DNA of 11,789 nucleotides from Desulfobacteraceae bacterium (GTDB taxonomy: Bacteria; Desulfobacterota; Desulfobacteria; Desulfobacterales; SURF-15). Numbering within the stretch: the stretch's first letter is position 1; each line of letters begins with the position of its first letter. Under the pieces are notes generated by a model. The model was given only the letters and a program-made list of their open reading frames with translations. It had not been told where the DNA came from and did not search any database. Below, one piece after another: positions 1-6,532 of this stretch. The stretch lies in contig QZKK01000051.1 of the NCBI GenBank assembly GCA_003599475.1, positions 1 to 11,789 of the forward strand, in the 5' to 3' direction. A program made the position numbers and the translations under genes.

Positions 1-327
1 GTTGAAGGCCAGGTGAACCGTCGGCTCGCTGCCGCTGTTCCAGTTGCGGTGCGGAACGCCTGCAGGAAAGAGGATCAAAGAACCGGGGCCGCAGTCATAT
101 CGGCGGGTTTCGATTTCGATGCTCATCGTGCCGCTTAGAATATAAAAGATCTGATCCACCTCGTGGACGTGCAGACCTGCAGGGGAGCCGCCGCCGGCAG
201 GGGTCTTGATGCAATTGATCGTGCAGTTGTTGGCGCCGGTAGCATGATCGAGCAGTTTCTGCGTCAAGCGCTCATCGGCAGCGCTTTTTTCGATGGCTTC
301 AAAATCAATTTTTCGGACGTATTCCAT
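1..327 (-). CDS. Cupin-domain protein, partial (3' end outside window)
   Basis: The reading frame runs leftward from an ATG at 327-325 and is still open at base 1, giving 109 residues without a stop. The start follows an AGGGG ribosome-binding site about 8 nt upstream. Both cupin motifs are visible. Motif 1 is G47, H53, H55, Q59, G66, and motif 2 is G80, P88, G90, H93, N97 with ideal spacing. These residues form the small beta-barrel and its metal site in cupin_2 proteins. The acidic ligand usual in motif 1 (E) is glutamine (Q59) here, so metal binding or chemistry may differ. Single-domain cupins range from sugar and small-molecule enzymes to sensors, and nothing here fixes the substrate. 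It is divergent from the large cluster to its right and probably not part of it. The cupin fold is clear; the function is unknown. Confidence 0.88.
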   Translation of the reverse strand, partial: MEYVRKIDFEAIEKSAADERLTQKLLDHATGANNCTINCIKTPAGGGSPAGLHVHEVDQIFYILSGTMSIEIETRRYDCGPGSLILFPAGVPHRNWNSGSEPTVHLAFN

Positions 328-381
328 TTTGCAATCCCCTCTGCCGTTTTCTTTCACATTCATGCCCCAGGTTTTTTACGA

Positions 382-410
382 AAAATATTACGCATTCGGC
401 GGAATGTAAA
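382..410 (-). promoter_or_regulatory. Candidate sigma-70 promoter for the cupin gene
   Basis: Read on the minus strand, TTTACA (405-410) is followed after 17 nt by TATTTT (382-387). That is five and four matches to the -35 and -10 consensus at the ideal spacing. It sits about 55 nt upstream of the cupin ATG. No alternative as good was seen in this gap on this strand. Prediction from sequence only. Confidence 0.45.
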
Positions 411-450
411 GGAACTCAGCAATCCTTGTGAACTCCAGCCGGAGGCCGGA

Positions 451-472
451 CGGCCGGATTCAGATCCGGTTG
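451..472. promoter_or_regulatory. GC-rich palindrome between the divergent promoters
   Basis: CCGGAT (454-459) and ATCCGG (464-469) form a perfect 6-bp dyad around TCAG, which can be extended by wobble pairs to 451-472. A tandem GGCCGGA word lies just to the left and partly inside it. It is midway between the two outward-facing promoters, where an operator or a transcript hairpin could sit. There is no T run, so it is not an intrinsic terminator. GC-rich dyads also arise by chance, so the role is uncertain. Confidence 0.3.
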
Positions 473-534
473 CCCGGCGGAATCCCCGTACGATTTCAGT
501 CCGGCGAGAATCGATAAAAGGAGCATGGTACGAA

Positions 535-563
535 TTGACAAGCATTGTCATCCATCTTACTTT
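535..563 (+). promoter_or_regulatory. Candidate sigma-70 promoter for the TPR-peptidase/MoxR cluster
   Basis: A perfect TTGACA -35 (535-540) is followed after 17 nt by TACTTT (558-563), a 4/6 match to the -10. Transcription would begin near 570, leaving a leader of about 30 nt before the ATG at 600. It is the strongest promoter-like sequence ahead of the six-gene rightward cluster and is a natural candidate for driving all of it. Confidence 0.55.
536..550. promoter_or_regulatory. Dyad overlapping the -35 element (candidate operator)
   Basis: TGACAA (536-541) and TTGTCA (545-550) are perfect inverted copies separated by GCA. The left arm lies inside the TTGACA -35 box of the predicted cluster promoter, so a dimeric regulator bound here would compete with RNA polymerase. 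I do not recognise the regulator, and no regulator gene lies in the window. Confidence 0.35.
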
Positions 564-599
564 GCATGACTGGAAGGGGAAATTTTCAAGTAGATTCCA

Positions 600-3248
600 A
601 TGCGCTGCCAGCAAAGACGGCTGCCCGTTTTAACCGCTCTTATCGTCGCACTGCTGTGCCCGAAATCCTTCTCTGCGATTGCCGCCGAATCTTATCTGAA
701 TCAGGCGGAAAAATCATTCCGGTCAGGCCGATACTCCGATGCACTCGTTTCCTATCTCAAAGCCGGTGAGGATGACCGGGTGGCAGGCATCGTCGGGGCG
801 ATCCGGACCCATATTCTCACCGGGCAGTACGCAGCAGCGGAAAAGATCTGCCGGGAATCCCTGAAAGAATTGCCGCGTGCAATCGAAATCATAAGCGAGC
901 TTGCAGAAATTCTTGCATTGACGGGTCGATCGGATGAGGCGATCGGTTTGCTGGCGCAGGCTGCAAGCGGCCCGGATGCGACCAACCGGATTCTCGTTCA
1001 GTATGGAAAGCTTCTCACGCTGCGGGGCCGCAGCACCGAAGCGGATTCCTATTTCAGACGTGCCGTAGCCAATTACAATGACGGAAAGATATGGCAAGCA
1101 GAAGATATCGCCATGGCTGCCGCGGCCTCCCGGGCGCTTGAAAGCTACCATGACGCCAATCGCCTGTTTCAGGAAGCGCTGCAGATGGACCCGGAAAACC
1201 TCGAGGCGCAGGTGCTTTGGGGGGATCTCTTTCAGGAGAAACACAATTCTGCGGAAGCCCGCATCTCTTACGGCAAGGCGCTTGAACAAAATCCCAGGTA
1301 TGTCCCGGCCCTTGTGGGCATGGCAAAAATCTCGGGCGGCCACGAGGCTGAAAAAATCCTCCGCGATGCGCTCGAGATCAATCCTTACGACGTTTCGGCG
1401 CTGGAGACACTGGCAAGGATGTCCATCGAAGACGACCGCTTCGAGACCGCCGCAGGCTATCTGGAAAAGATTTTCAGGATCAATCCCGAGGCGCTGAATG
1501 CAAAAATGCTTTCGGCTTCCGTTTCCTATCTGAAAGACGACCGTAAAACTTATGATCGCATCCGGCGGTGGGTGGAAGCTTTCAGTCCCGGGATTTCATG
1601 GTTTTACACGGAAATTGCAGAAATCTGCGGGCGAAAGTATCGCTTTGCCGAAGCGGTCGAGCTGGCGCGGCAGGCCGTTGCCATCGATTCGAAAAACTGG
1701 AGTGCATATGCGGTTCTCGGTGCAAACCTTCTGCGGCTGGGAAACGAAGAAGAAGGCCGCACCAACCTGGAACATGGCTTCAAGCAGGATCCCTTCAATT
1801 TCCTTGCCCTGAATCTTCTGGAGGTCCTGGATACGCTGGACGGCTTCGAAACCCGCAGGACCGATCGCTTTATCGTGCGAATGGCCAAAGCCGACGCGGA
1901 TATTCTCTGGCCCTACCTGGAGCCGCTTCTTGAAGAGAGTTGGGATACCCTTACGAAAAGGTATGATTTTACGCCGCAAGGTCCTGTTTTGATCGAAATT
2001 TTCGACAAGCATGAGGATTTTTCGGCCCGCACGCTGGGCTTGCCCGATATCGGCCCGCTTGTGGGGGTGTGCTTCGGCGGCGTGGTTACCATGGACTCCC
2101 CCGGTGCCTTCAAGCCGCCCGGGTCCTTGAATTGGCAGGAAATCCTCTGGCACGAATTTACCCATGTCATTACGCTCCAGATGACCCGGAACCGCATGCC
2201 CCGGTGGCTGTCCGAAGGCATTTCGGTCTTCGAGGAGCGTCAGGGCAGGCCGGAGTGGGGCCGGAAACAGGACCTGGAGCTGATCAAGGCCGTAGAAGAG
2301 GGCCGGATGCTCCCCATAAGGCAGCTAAACGAAGGATTTTCCAGGGCTCAGACCCATGAGGATGTCGGCTTCGCCTATTACCAGTCCTCGCTGGTGGTTG
2401 AATACATCATGGCGCGGTATGGATTCGAAGCGCTGAAAAACCTGATTCAAGGCTACGCTTCAGAAACGGAGATGGAGCCGATCTTTAGAAAAGCATTCAA
2501 CGAATCCCTGGATTCCTTCGAAGCGGGATTTTCAACCTGGACAAACGATCGGGTACGTCGATTAAACGTCTACGTTCATCCGGAAGATTCCGGACAAACG
2601 GTACGATCTTTCTCAGGGGGAAACGGCTTTCCCGCAGAGGCTGTCGAGACGCTGAAAAAACGAATATCGGAAAACCCGCGTGATTTCTCGGCCCATTTCA
2701 GACTGGGAATGATTTTTTACCAGAGAAAGGAATTCGAGGAAGCGGTAAACCATTTGAGAAGCGCAGGCGACCTAATCCCCGAGTATGCCGAAAATCCGAA
2801 TCCTCGACTGATCCTGGCAGATATCTACGAGCAGCAGGGGGAGGGGACTGCGATGGAGCGCGAGCTGGAGGCGCTGGTAAAATATCACCAGCACGCTCTT
2901 GACGCCTGCATAAAGCTTGCCCGGCTCGCATACAACAGAAAAGATTACGACCGGTCCGCTTACTACCTGGAGCGGGCAATTGCCGTAAACCCCTATGATG
3001 TGGATACGCACAAGTTGTTTGCCGCCATTGCCATGGAGAAAGCCGCCTACGAAACGGCTGTACGCGAGTACCGCGTGTTGCTTGCGCTTGACACGACGGA
3101 CCCGGTCCAGGCGCATACGGATCTTGCAGATGCATGGATGCGGGCGGGAAAAAAACAGCAGGCCAGAGAAAGCGCGCTTTCCGCCCTCGAAATCGCCCCG
3201 ACCTTCGAGCGGGCGCAGACCATTCTACTCGAATCGCTGGAGCCTTGA
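600..3248 (+). CDS. Secreted TPR protein with central gluzincin (Peptidase MA-like) domain
   Basis: An 882-residue protein. Residues 1-29 look like a signal peptide: basic N-terminus, hydrophobic core, cleavage near SAIAA|ES. Residues about 30-420 are tetratricopeptide-like helical repeats. From about 434 to 655 there is a zinc-peptidase-like domain with HEFTH at 518-522 and a downstream glutamate in LSEG (E539), the HExxH...E arrangement of gluzincins such as the Peptidase_MA family. Residues about 670-882 are a second TPR array. A tag-spaced stop (591-593) lies just upstream in frame, so ATG 600 is the natural start. The ribosome site is weak: AAGTAG (588-593) is closest, and a stronger GGAAGGGGA is about 20 nt away. 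It is first in the rightward cluster and ends 4 nt before the DUF4159 gene. It probably acts in the periplasm as a peptidase or a peptidase-derived scaffold. Domain layout is clear; activity and substrate are inferred. Confidence 0.88.
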   Translation: MRCQQRRLPVLTALIVALLCPKSFSAIAAESYLNQAEKSFRSGRYSDALVSYLKAGEDDRVAGIVGAIRTHILTGQYAAAEKICRESLKELPRAIEIISELAEILALTGRSDEAIGLLAQAASGPDATNRILVQYGKLLTLRGRSTEADSYFRRAVANYNDGKIWQAEDIAMAAAASRALESYHDANRLFQEALQMDPENLEAQVLWGDLFQEKHNSAEARISYGKALEQNPRYVPALVGMAKISGGHEAEKILRDALEINPYDVSALETLARMSIEDDRFETAAGYLEKIFRINPEALNAKMLSASVSYLKDDRKTYDRIRRWVEAFSPGISWFYTEIAEICGRKYRFAEAVELARQAVAIDSKNWSAYAVLGANLLRLGNEEEGRTNLEHGFKQDPFNFLALNLLEVLDTLDGFETRRTDRFIVRMAKADADILWPYLEPLLEESWDTLTKRYDFTPQGPVLIEIFDKHEDFSARTLGLPDIGPLVGVCFGGVVTMDSPGAFKPPGSLNWQEILWHEFTHVITLQMTRNRMPRWLSEGISVFEERQGRPEWGRKQDLELIKAVEEGRMLPIRQLNEGFSRAQTHEDVGFAYYQSSLVVEYIMARYGFEALKNLIQGYASETEMEPIFRKAFNESLDSFEAGFSTWTNDRVRRLNVYVHPEDSGQTVRSFSGGNGFPAEAVETLKKRISENPRDFSAHFRLGMIFYQRKEFEEAVNHLRSAGDLIPEYAENPNPRLILADIYEQQGEGTAMERELEALVKYHQHALDACIKLARLAYNRKDYDRSAYYLERAIAVNPYDVDTHKLFAAIAMEKAAYETAVREYRVLLALDTTDPVQAHTDLADAWMRAGKKQQARESALSALEIAPTFERAQTILLESLEP

Positions 3249-3252
3249 TGCC

Positions 3253-4065
3253 ATGGCACCCTTTCGTCCGATAAAAAAAGAACGCCTGATCGGGATGATT
3301 TTCTTCTTCCTGATTTCCGCCATCTTCTGCCGAGATACTTTCGCACAACCGGTTCAGGCGGAAATCGAACCTGCGGGAGACGAGTTTACCTTCGTGCGGG
3401 TTCAGTATGAGAATGCCCGCGGAGGCTTCGGCGGCTATGACAGCGGGGGTTACTGGGGAATGCGAAGCACCTGGGCAGTCGATTATCCGGCAGCGGATCA
3501 CAATTTTCTGCGCGGGGTGAGGCGGCTGACAAATCTACACATCAACAGCAACCCCATCGTGCTGCGCCTGGATGATGACAAAATCTTCGAATACCCGTTC
3601 CTTTACATGCTGGAGGTGGGCCGCAGCGGCGGGATTTCTTTAACCGAAAAAGAGATTGAAAACCTGCGGGAATATCTTCTGCGCGGGGGCTTCCTGTTCA
3701 TCGACGATTTCTGGGGAACCATGCAATGGGAGGCTTTTCACCGAGGGTTTTCGAAAGTATTTCCGGACAGACCCATGGTGGACCTCGATAAGGATCATCA
3801 AATCTTTCATTGCTTCTACGACATCGAAGGTCCTCAGATGATCCCGAGAATTTATAATCCGGAAAACCATCCCGAACAGGATGTGGACCGGGCTTTCAAT
3901 CGGGCGATCCTCGATGACGACGGTCGGGTGATGGTGCTGATCAACTGGAACTCCGACATGGGAGACGGCTGGGAGCATACCTATCACCCCGGATACCCGA
4001 CAAAACATGCCAATATGGCCTATAAACTCGGAGTCAACTACTTGGTTTATGCGTTGACCCACTAA
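3253..4065 (+). CDS. Secreted DUF4159 family protein
   Basis: A 270-residue protein from ATG 3253, 4 nt after the upstream stop, with GGAG at 3239-3242 as ribosome site. The frame is open further upstream inside the TPR gene, but only this start gives a proper signal peptide (basic PFRPIKKER, hydrophobic core, cleavage near TFA|Q at residue 31). Residues about 44-270 match the DUF4159 pattern as I know it: an opening FTFVRVQYEN, a GGYWGMRSTWAVDYPAAD stretch, a RGGFLFIDDFWG segment resembling a Rossmann-like strand with paired aspartates, and a conserved C-terminus ending in the NMAYKLGVNYLVYALTH region. DUF4159 proteins are often encoded beside MoxR, DUF58 and BatA-like genes, as here. The biochemical role is not established as far as I know. 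Predicted to be exported, so it would meet the external domains of the BatA-like and DUF4175 proteins. Confidence 0.88.
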   Translation: MAPFRPIKKERLIGMIFFFLISAIFCRDTFAQPVQAEIEPAGDEFTFVRVQYENARGGFGGYDSGGYWGMRSTWAVDYPAADHNFLRGVRRLTNLHINSNPIVLRLDDDKIFEYPFLYMLEVGRSGGISLTEKEIENLREYLLRGGFLFIDDFWGTMQWEAFHRGFSKVFPDRPMVDLDKDHQIFHCFYDIEGPQMIPRIYNPENHPEQDVDRAFNRAILDDDGRVMVLINWNSDMGDGWEHTYHPGYPTKHANMAYKLGVNYLVYALTH

Positions 4066-4080
4066 AAAGAAGTCGTTCAG

Positions 4081-4165
4081 GCACAAAGACACAAAGACAC
4101 AAGGATCACGATAAGCTTTCTCGATATTTATTATGTTTTCTTCTTTGTGTCTTCGTGTCTTAGTG
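4081..4165. repeat. Inverted pair of three-unit octamer repeats (long hairpin)
   Basis: In the 129-nt gap before moxR, three octamers CACAAAGA, CACAAAGA, CACAAGGA (4082-4105) face three inverted octamers TCTTTGTG, TCTTCGTG, TCTTAGTG (4142-4165). The arms pair at 21 of 24 positions plus one G-U, with a 36-nt AT-rich spacer between. The transcript would form a long stem just 20 nt ahead of the moxR ribosome site (AAGGAG, 4184-4189). The T-rich stretch sits before the right arm, so this is not a standard terminator. It could be mRNA processing or stability structure, or a dispersed genomic repeat. Confidence 0.8.
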
Positions 4166-4194
4166 GCTGGAAGGTTGGCAGCTAAGGAGAAATT

Positions 4195-5241
4195 ATGGCG
4201 CACCGGATAGAACCCGTGATCGACTTACAGGAGGAAGCACCGGATGACCTCGCACGGGTGGCCCGAATGAAGGAGGGCCGTGAGAAAATCGTGCGGGAGC
4301 TCAAGAAGGTCATCGTGGGCCAGGACGATGTCATCCAGGAGGTGCTCATCGCCCTCTTTTCCGGCGGCCACTGCCTGATTTCCGGCGTTCCCGGGCTCGC
4401 CAAGACTCTTTTGATCAAAACCATTGCGGACATCACCCGGCTGGGTTTCAATCGCATCCAGTTTACCCCCGATCTGATGCCGGCCGATGTGATCGGCACC
4501 GAAGTGATTGAGGAGGATCCGTCGACCGGCCGCCGGAGGCTCAAGTTCGTCAAAGGTCCGGTATTTGCCAACATTCTTCTGGCCGATGAGATCAACCGGA
4601 CTCCCCCCAAGACACAGTCTGCGCTGCTCGAGGCCATGGAAGAACATCAGGTGACGGCAGCCGGCAACACCTATCGACTCGATCCCCCGTTTTTCGTTCT
4701 GGCAACGCAAAACCCCATCGAGCTCGAAGGAACCTATCCGCTGCCGGAAGCGCAGCTCGATCGGTTCATGTTCAAGATCTTGATCGACTACCTGCCGCCT
4801 GCGGAGGAGATCATGGTGGTGAAAAACACCACCCGGATCAACGAAACGACGATCGAGCCCTTTCTGAGCGGACGGGATGTTCTGGACTTCCAGCGGATCG
4901 CCCTGCAGGTGCCGGTGGCGGAAGCGGTGGTCAAATATGCCGTGGATCTTGTCGGCGCCAGCCGTCCGGTCAGCCCCGACGCCCCCGGTTTCGTCAGGGA
5001 GTGGGTAAGCTGGGGGGCGGGCATCCGGGCCTCGCAGAATCTGATCCTTGGAGGCAAGATCCGGGCACTGCTCAGCGGCCGATTCAACGTCTCTTTTGAA
5101 GACGTCCGCGCACTGGCCCATCCGGTTCTGCGGCATCGGATCATCGTCAATTTTCACGCGCAGGCCGAAAGGGTGGATACCACTCGAATCATCGACATGC
5201 TTTTAGCGGCTGTCCCGGAACCCGCTTCCGGGCTTATGTGA
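4195..5241 (+). CDS. MoxR family AAA+ ATPase
   Basis: A 348-residue soluble ATPase. Walker A is GVPGLAKT (residues 64-71), Walker B is ILLADEINR (127-135, with D131 and E132), sensor 1 is ATQNP (170-174, N173), and the typical MoxR stretch EGTYPLPEAQLDRF (178-191) supplies an arginine that may act as the finger. A helical AAA lid follows to the C-terminus. Length is normal for MoxR. A good ribosome site AAGGAG (4184-4189) lies 5 nt before ATG. MoxR ATPases form hexamers and are believed to remodel or activate vWA-domain partners. The two genes that follow (DUF58 and a BatA-like vWA protein) are the usual partners, so it is very likely the energy-providing component of this cluster. No catalytic residue appears to be missing. 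Confidence 0.96.
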   Translation: MAHRIEPVIDLQEEAPDDLARVARMKEGREKIVRELKKVIVGQDDVIQEVLIALFSGGHCLISGVPGLAKTLLIKTIADITRLGFNRIQFTPDLMPADVIGTEVIEEDPSTGRRRLKFVKGPVFANILLADEINRTPPKTQSALLEAMEEHQVTAAGNTYRLDPPFFVLATQNPIELEGTYPLPEAQLDRFMFKILIDYLPPAEEIMVVKNTTRINETTIEPFLSGRDVLDFQRIALQVPVAEAVVKYAVDLVGASRPVSPDAPGFVREWVSWGAGIRASQNLILGGKIRALLSGRFNVSFEDVRALAHPVLRHRIIVNFHAQAERVDTTRIIDMLLAAVPEPASGLM

Positions 5242-5253
5242 AACTTCAATATA

Positions 5254-5301
5254 GTGTTCAGCGTTCAGCGTTCAGCGTTCAGGAGAGTTCAGGAGTGTTC
5301 A
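5254..5301 (+). repeat. Heptamer tandem repeat plus two decamer units in the moxR-DUF58 gap
   Basis: Four heptamers ending in GTTCA (GTGTTCA once, then GCGTTCA three times, 5254-5281) run into two decamers GGAGAGTTCA and GGAGTGTTCA (5282-5301). The array begins 12 nt after the moxR stop. The reverse complement of the unit is CTGAACGC/CTGAACAC, the same word that appears in the next gap at 6506-6519. No coding role: the frame across it lacks a ribosome site and homology. Confidence 0.85.
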
Positions 5302-5362
5302 GTTTCTTTTTCGATCAAATGCCGAAAGCGGCACGGCGGCGCTTATATGAAAGGGAACCATC

Positions 5363-6319
5363 TTGACGGCCCAGGAAATCAACTATCTCGATCCCGCCGT
5401 GCTGGCGAGTATCTCCAATCTGGAGCTCCGCGCCCGGTTTGCCGTTGAAGGCTTTATCACCGGACTTCACAGGAGCCCCTTCCGGGGGTTCAGCGTCGAG
5501 TTTTCCGAGTACCGCCGTTATCAGCCGGGAGACGATATCCGGCACATCGACTGGAAGCTGTTCGCGCGTTCCGGGCAGCACTACATCCGGCAGTACGAAG
5601 AAGAAACCAACGTCCGCTGCTACATCCTGATGGATTGCAGCGCCTCCATGGGGTATGGCTCAGGCAGCGTCACAAAGCTGGAATACGCGAAAACACTGGC
5701 CTCGGCGCTTGCCTACTTCATGACAAACCAGCGGGATGCGGTGGGCCTGATCACCTTCGATCATCGGGTGCTGGACTATCTGCCTTCCCGATATCGCCAG
5801 GGGCATCTGATGGAGATCCTTCGGACATTGGCCAATTCCAGGCTGGGGGAGAGGACGGATCTATCCAGGCCCGTTTCGGATCTGGCTTTCAGCTTCCAGA
5901 AAAAAGGCTTGATCATCTTTATCAGTGACCTGCTGGACGGCGCTTCCGATAACCCGCCCGACAACCCACCCGACAACCCGATAGATAGCCGGGCGGATGA
6001 ACCCGATGCGATCGTGAAAGGCCTCCAGCAGCTTCGATTCAAGGGAAACGATGTCATCGTATTCCATACGATGGACGATGCGGAACTGAACTTTCCCTTC
6101 GATCGCTACGCAGAATTTGAAGATCTCGAAAGCCGCGAGCGCCTCAAGGCCGCACCGCACGCGGTGCGCAAGGCCTATCTGGAGGAGGTTGAAAACTTCT
6201 GCGGTTTTTATCGACGGAAATGCCGGGGAAGCGGAATCGATTATACGCTGCTCAACACCTCCGAGCCGCTGGGTACGGCGCTTTCCGCATACCTGACCAA
6301 ACGAGCGAAGAGCTTTTAG
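5363..6319 (+). CDS. DUF58 family protein with vWA-like fold (TTG start)
   Basis: A 318-residue soluble protein without membrane segments. The start is TTG at 5363, since an in-frame stop lies at 5348-5350 and AAGGGA (5351-5356) is 6 nt before it. Homologues begin with a similar DPEVLARI-like block, here YLDPAVLASISNLELRAR at residues 8-25, which argues against a later start. The DUF58 core is clear: PGDDIRHIDWKLFAR at 55-69, then the metal-site-like DCSAS at 91-95 (DxSxS of vWA domains). A three-unit DNPP insert (196-207) sits after the ISDLLDG strand, where relatives usually have a short loop. It follows moxR and precedes a BatA-like gene, the standard MoxR-partner arrangement, so it probably binds MoxR and links it to the membrane partner. 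That role is known only in outline for the family. Confidence 0.94.
   Translation: MTAQEINYLDPAVLASISNLELRARFAVEGFITGLHRSPFRGFSVEFSEYRRYQPGDDIRHIDWKLFARSGQHYIRQYEEETNVRCYILMDCSASMGYGSGSVTKLEYAKTLASALAYFMTNQRDAVGLITFDHRVLDYLPSRYRQGHLMEILRTLANSRLGERTDLSRPVSDLAFSFQKKGLIIFISDLLDGASDNPPDNPPDNPIDSRADEPDAIVKGLQQLRFKGNDVIVFHTMDDAELNFPFDRYAEFEDLESRERLKAAPHAVRKAYLEEVENFCGFYRRKCRGSGIDYTLLNTSEPLGTALSAYLTKRAKSF
5948..5983 (+). repeat. Three 12-nt in-frame repeats coding DNPP units inside DUF58
   Basis: GATAACCCGCCC, GACAACCCACCC and GACAACCCGATA are three 12-nt units in frame, giving D-N-P-P, D-N-P-P, D-N-P-I at residues 196-207. They form a Pro/Asp-rich loop after a strand of the vWA-like fold. The unit length is a multiple of three, so copy-number change would keep the frame. 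Probably recent local slippage expansion. Confidence 0.85.
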
Positions 6320-6383
6320 ATGAAACTGAACATCGAACACCCGCCTGCCTAAGCCATCGGAGTTTGCGGAATAAAACAGGCGC

Positions 6384-6401
6384 ACGAATGATACGAATGA
6401 T
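6384..6401 (+). repeat. Perfect 9-nt tandem duplication in the DUF58-BatA gap
   Basis: ACGAATGAT occurs twice back to back (6384-6392 and 6393-6401). It runs directly into an 11-nt odd palindrome, TTATG-T-CATAA (6401-6411). Neither has a recognised role. They belong to a 213-nt gap (6320-6532) with no gene, filled with short-period duplications. Confidence 0.75.
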
Positions 6402-6413
6402 TATGTCATAACA

Positions 6414-6476
6414 GATGCACATTGGCACCGGCGGGCAGGTCGAACGTCCAACATCGAATGAATTTCAATGTGCATC
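6414..6476. repeat. 11-bp perfect inverted repeat with 41-nt loop upstream of the BatA-like gene
   Basis: GATGCACATTG (6414-6424) and CAATGTGCATC (6466-6476) are exact inverted copies. The transcript could form an 11-bp stem ending 56 nt before the ATG at 6533. There is no T run, so a terminator is unlikely. It could shape mRNA processing or set differential expression inside the operon, or be an internal regulatory site. Confidence 0.7.
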
Positions 6477-6519
6477 GATTTCAACGATTTCAACGTGGAA
6501 CGATCCTGAACACTGAACA
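6477..6519 (+). repeat. 9-nt and 7-nt tandem duplications just upstream of the BatA-like gene
   Basis: GATTTCAAC is duplicated exactly (6477-6485, 6486-6494), and CTGAACA is duplicated exactly (6506-6512, 6513-6519). The second word is the reverse complement of the TGTTCAG word in the moxR-DUF58 gap, so the same heptamer family brackets the DUF58 gene in inverted orientation. A related CTGAACATCGAACAC run lies right after the DUF58 stop (6326-6340). Confidence 0.75.
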
Positions 6520-6532
6520 CTTCGGTAATCAT

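Noticed and set aside
525..569. 14-codon frame starting at ATG 525 in the leader region
   Set aside because: The AAAGGAG before it is only 1 nt from the ATG, the frame overlaps the predicted promoter, and the peptide shows nothing recognisable.
360..614. 84-residue minus-strand frame in the divergent region
   Set aside because: It covers both predicted promoters, has no convincing ribosome site or domain, and its sequence is low in recognisable features.
2995..3252. Upstream extension of the DUF4159 gene
   Set aside because: The frame is open but overlaps the TPR gene, translates to Arg-rich sequence, and would bury the signal peptide that begins at 3253.
2698..3501. 267-residue minus-strand frame across the TPR-peptidase end and the DUF4159 start
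   Set aside because: It overlaps two well-supported plus-strand genes, has Arg/Pro/Ala-rich composition typical of a shadow frame, and has no domain or ribosome site.
4225..5157. 310-residue reading frame on the minus strand across moxR
   Set aside because: It lies wholly within moxR, whose motifs are all intact on the plus strand, and its translation shows no recognisable domain.
5254..5301. CRISPR-like array
   Set aside because: Units are only 7-10 nt, directly tandem with no spacers, and no cas genes are present.
5320..5333. Small hairpin TGCCG-AAAG-CGGCA taken as a terminator ahead of DUF58
   Set aside because: The stem is only 5 bp and the T-rich tract precedes it instead of following it; a terminator here would also cut the operon.
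6320..6352. Ten-codon frame directly after the DUF58 stop
   Set aside because: It coincides with a degenerate repeat run (CTGAACATCGAACAC), has no ribosome site of its own, and is too short to support.
6422..6532. TTG-started N-terminal extension of the BatA-like protein by 37 residues
   Set aside because: The extension is translated from tandem repeats, and the family N-terminus with its first membrane segment starts at ATG 6533.
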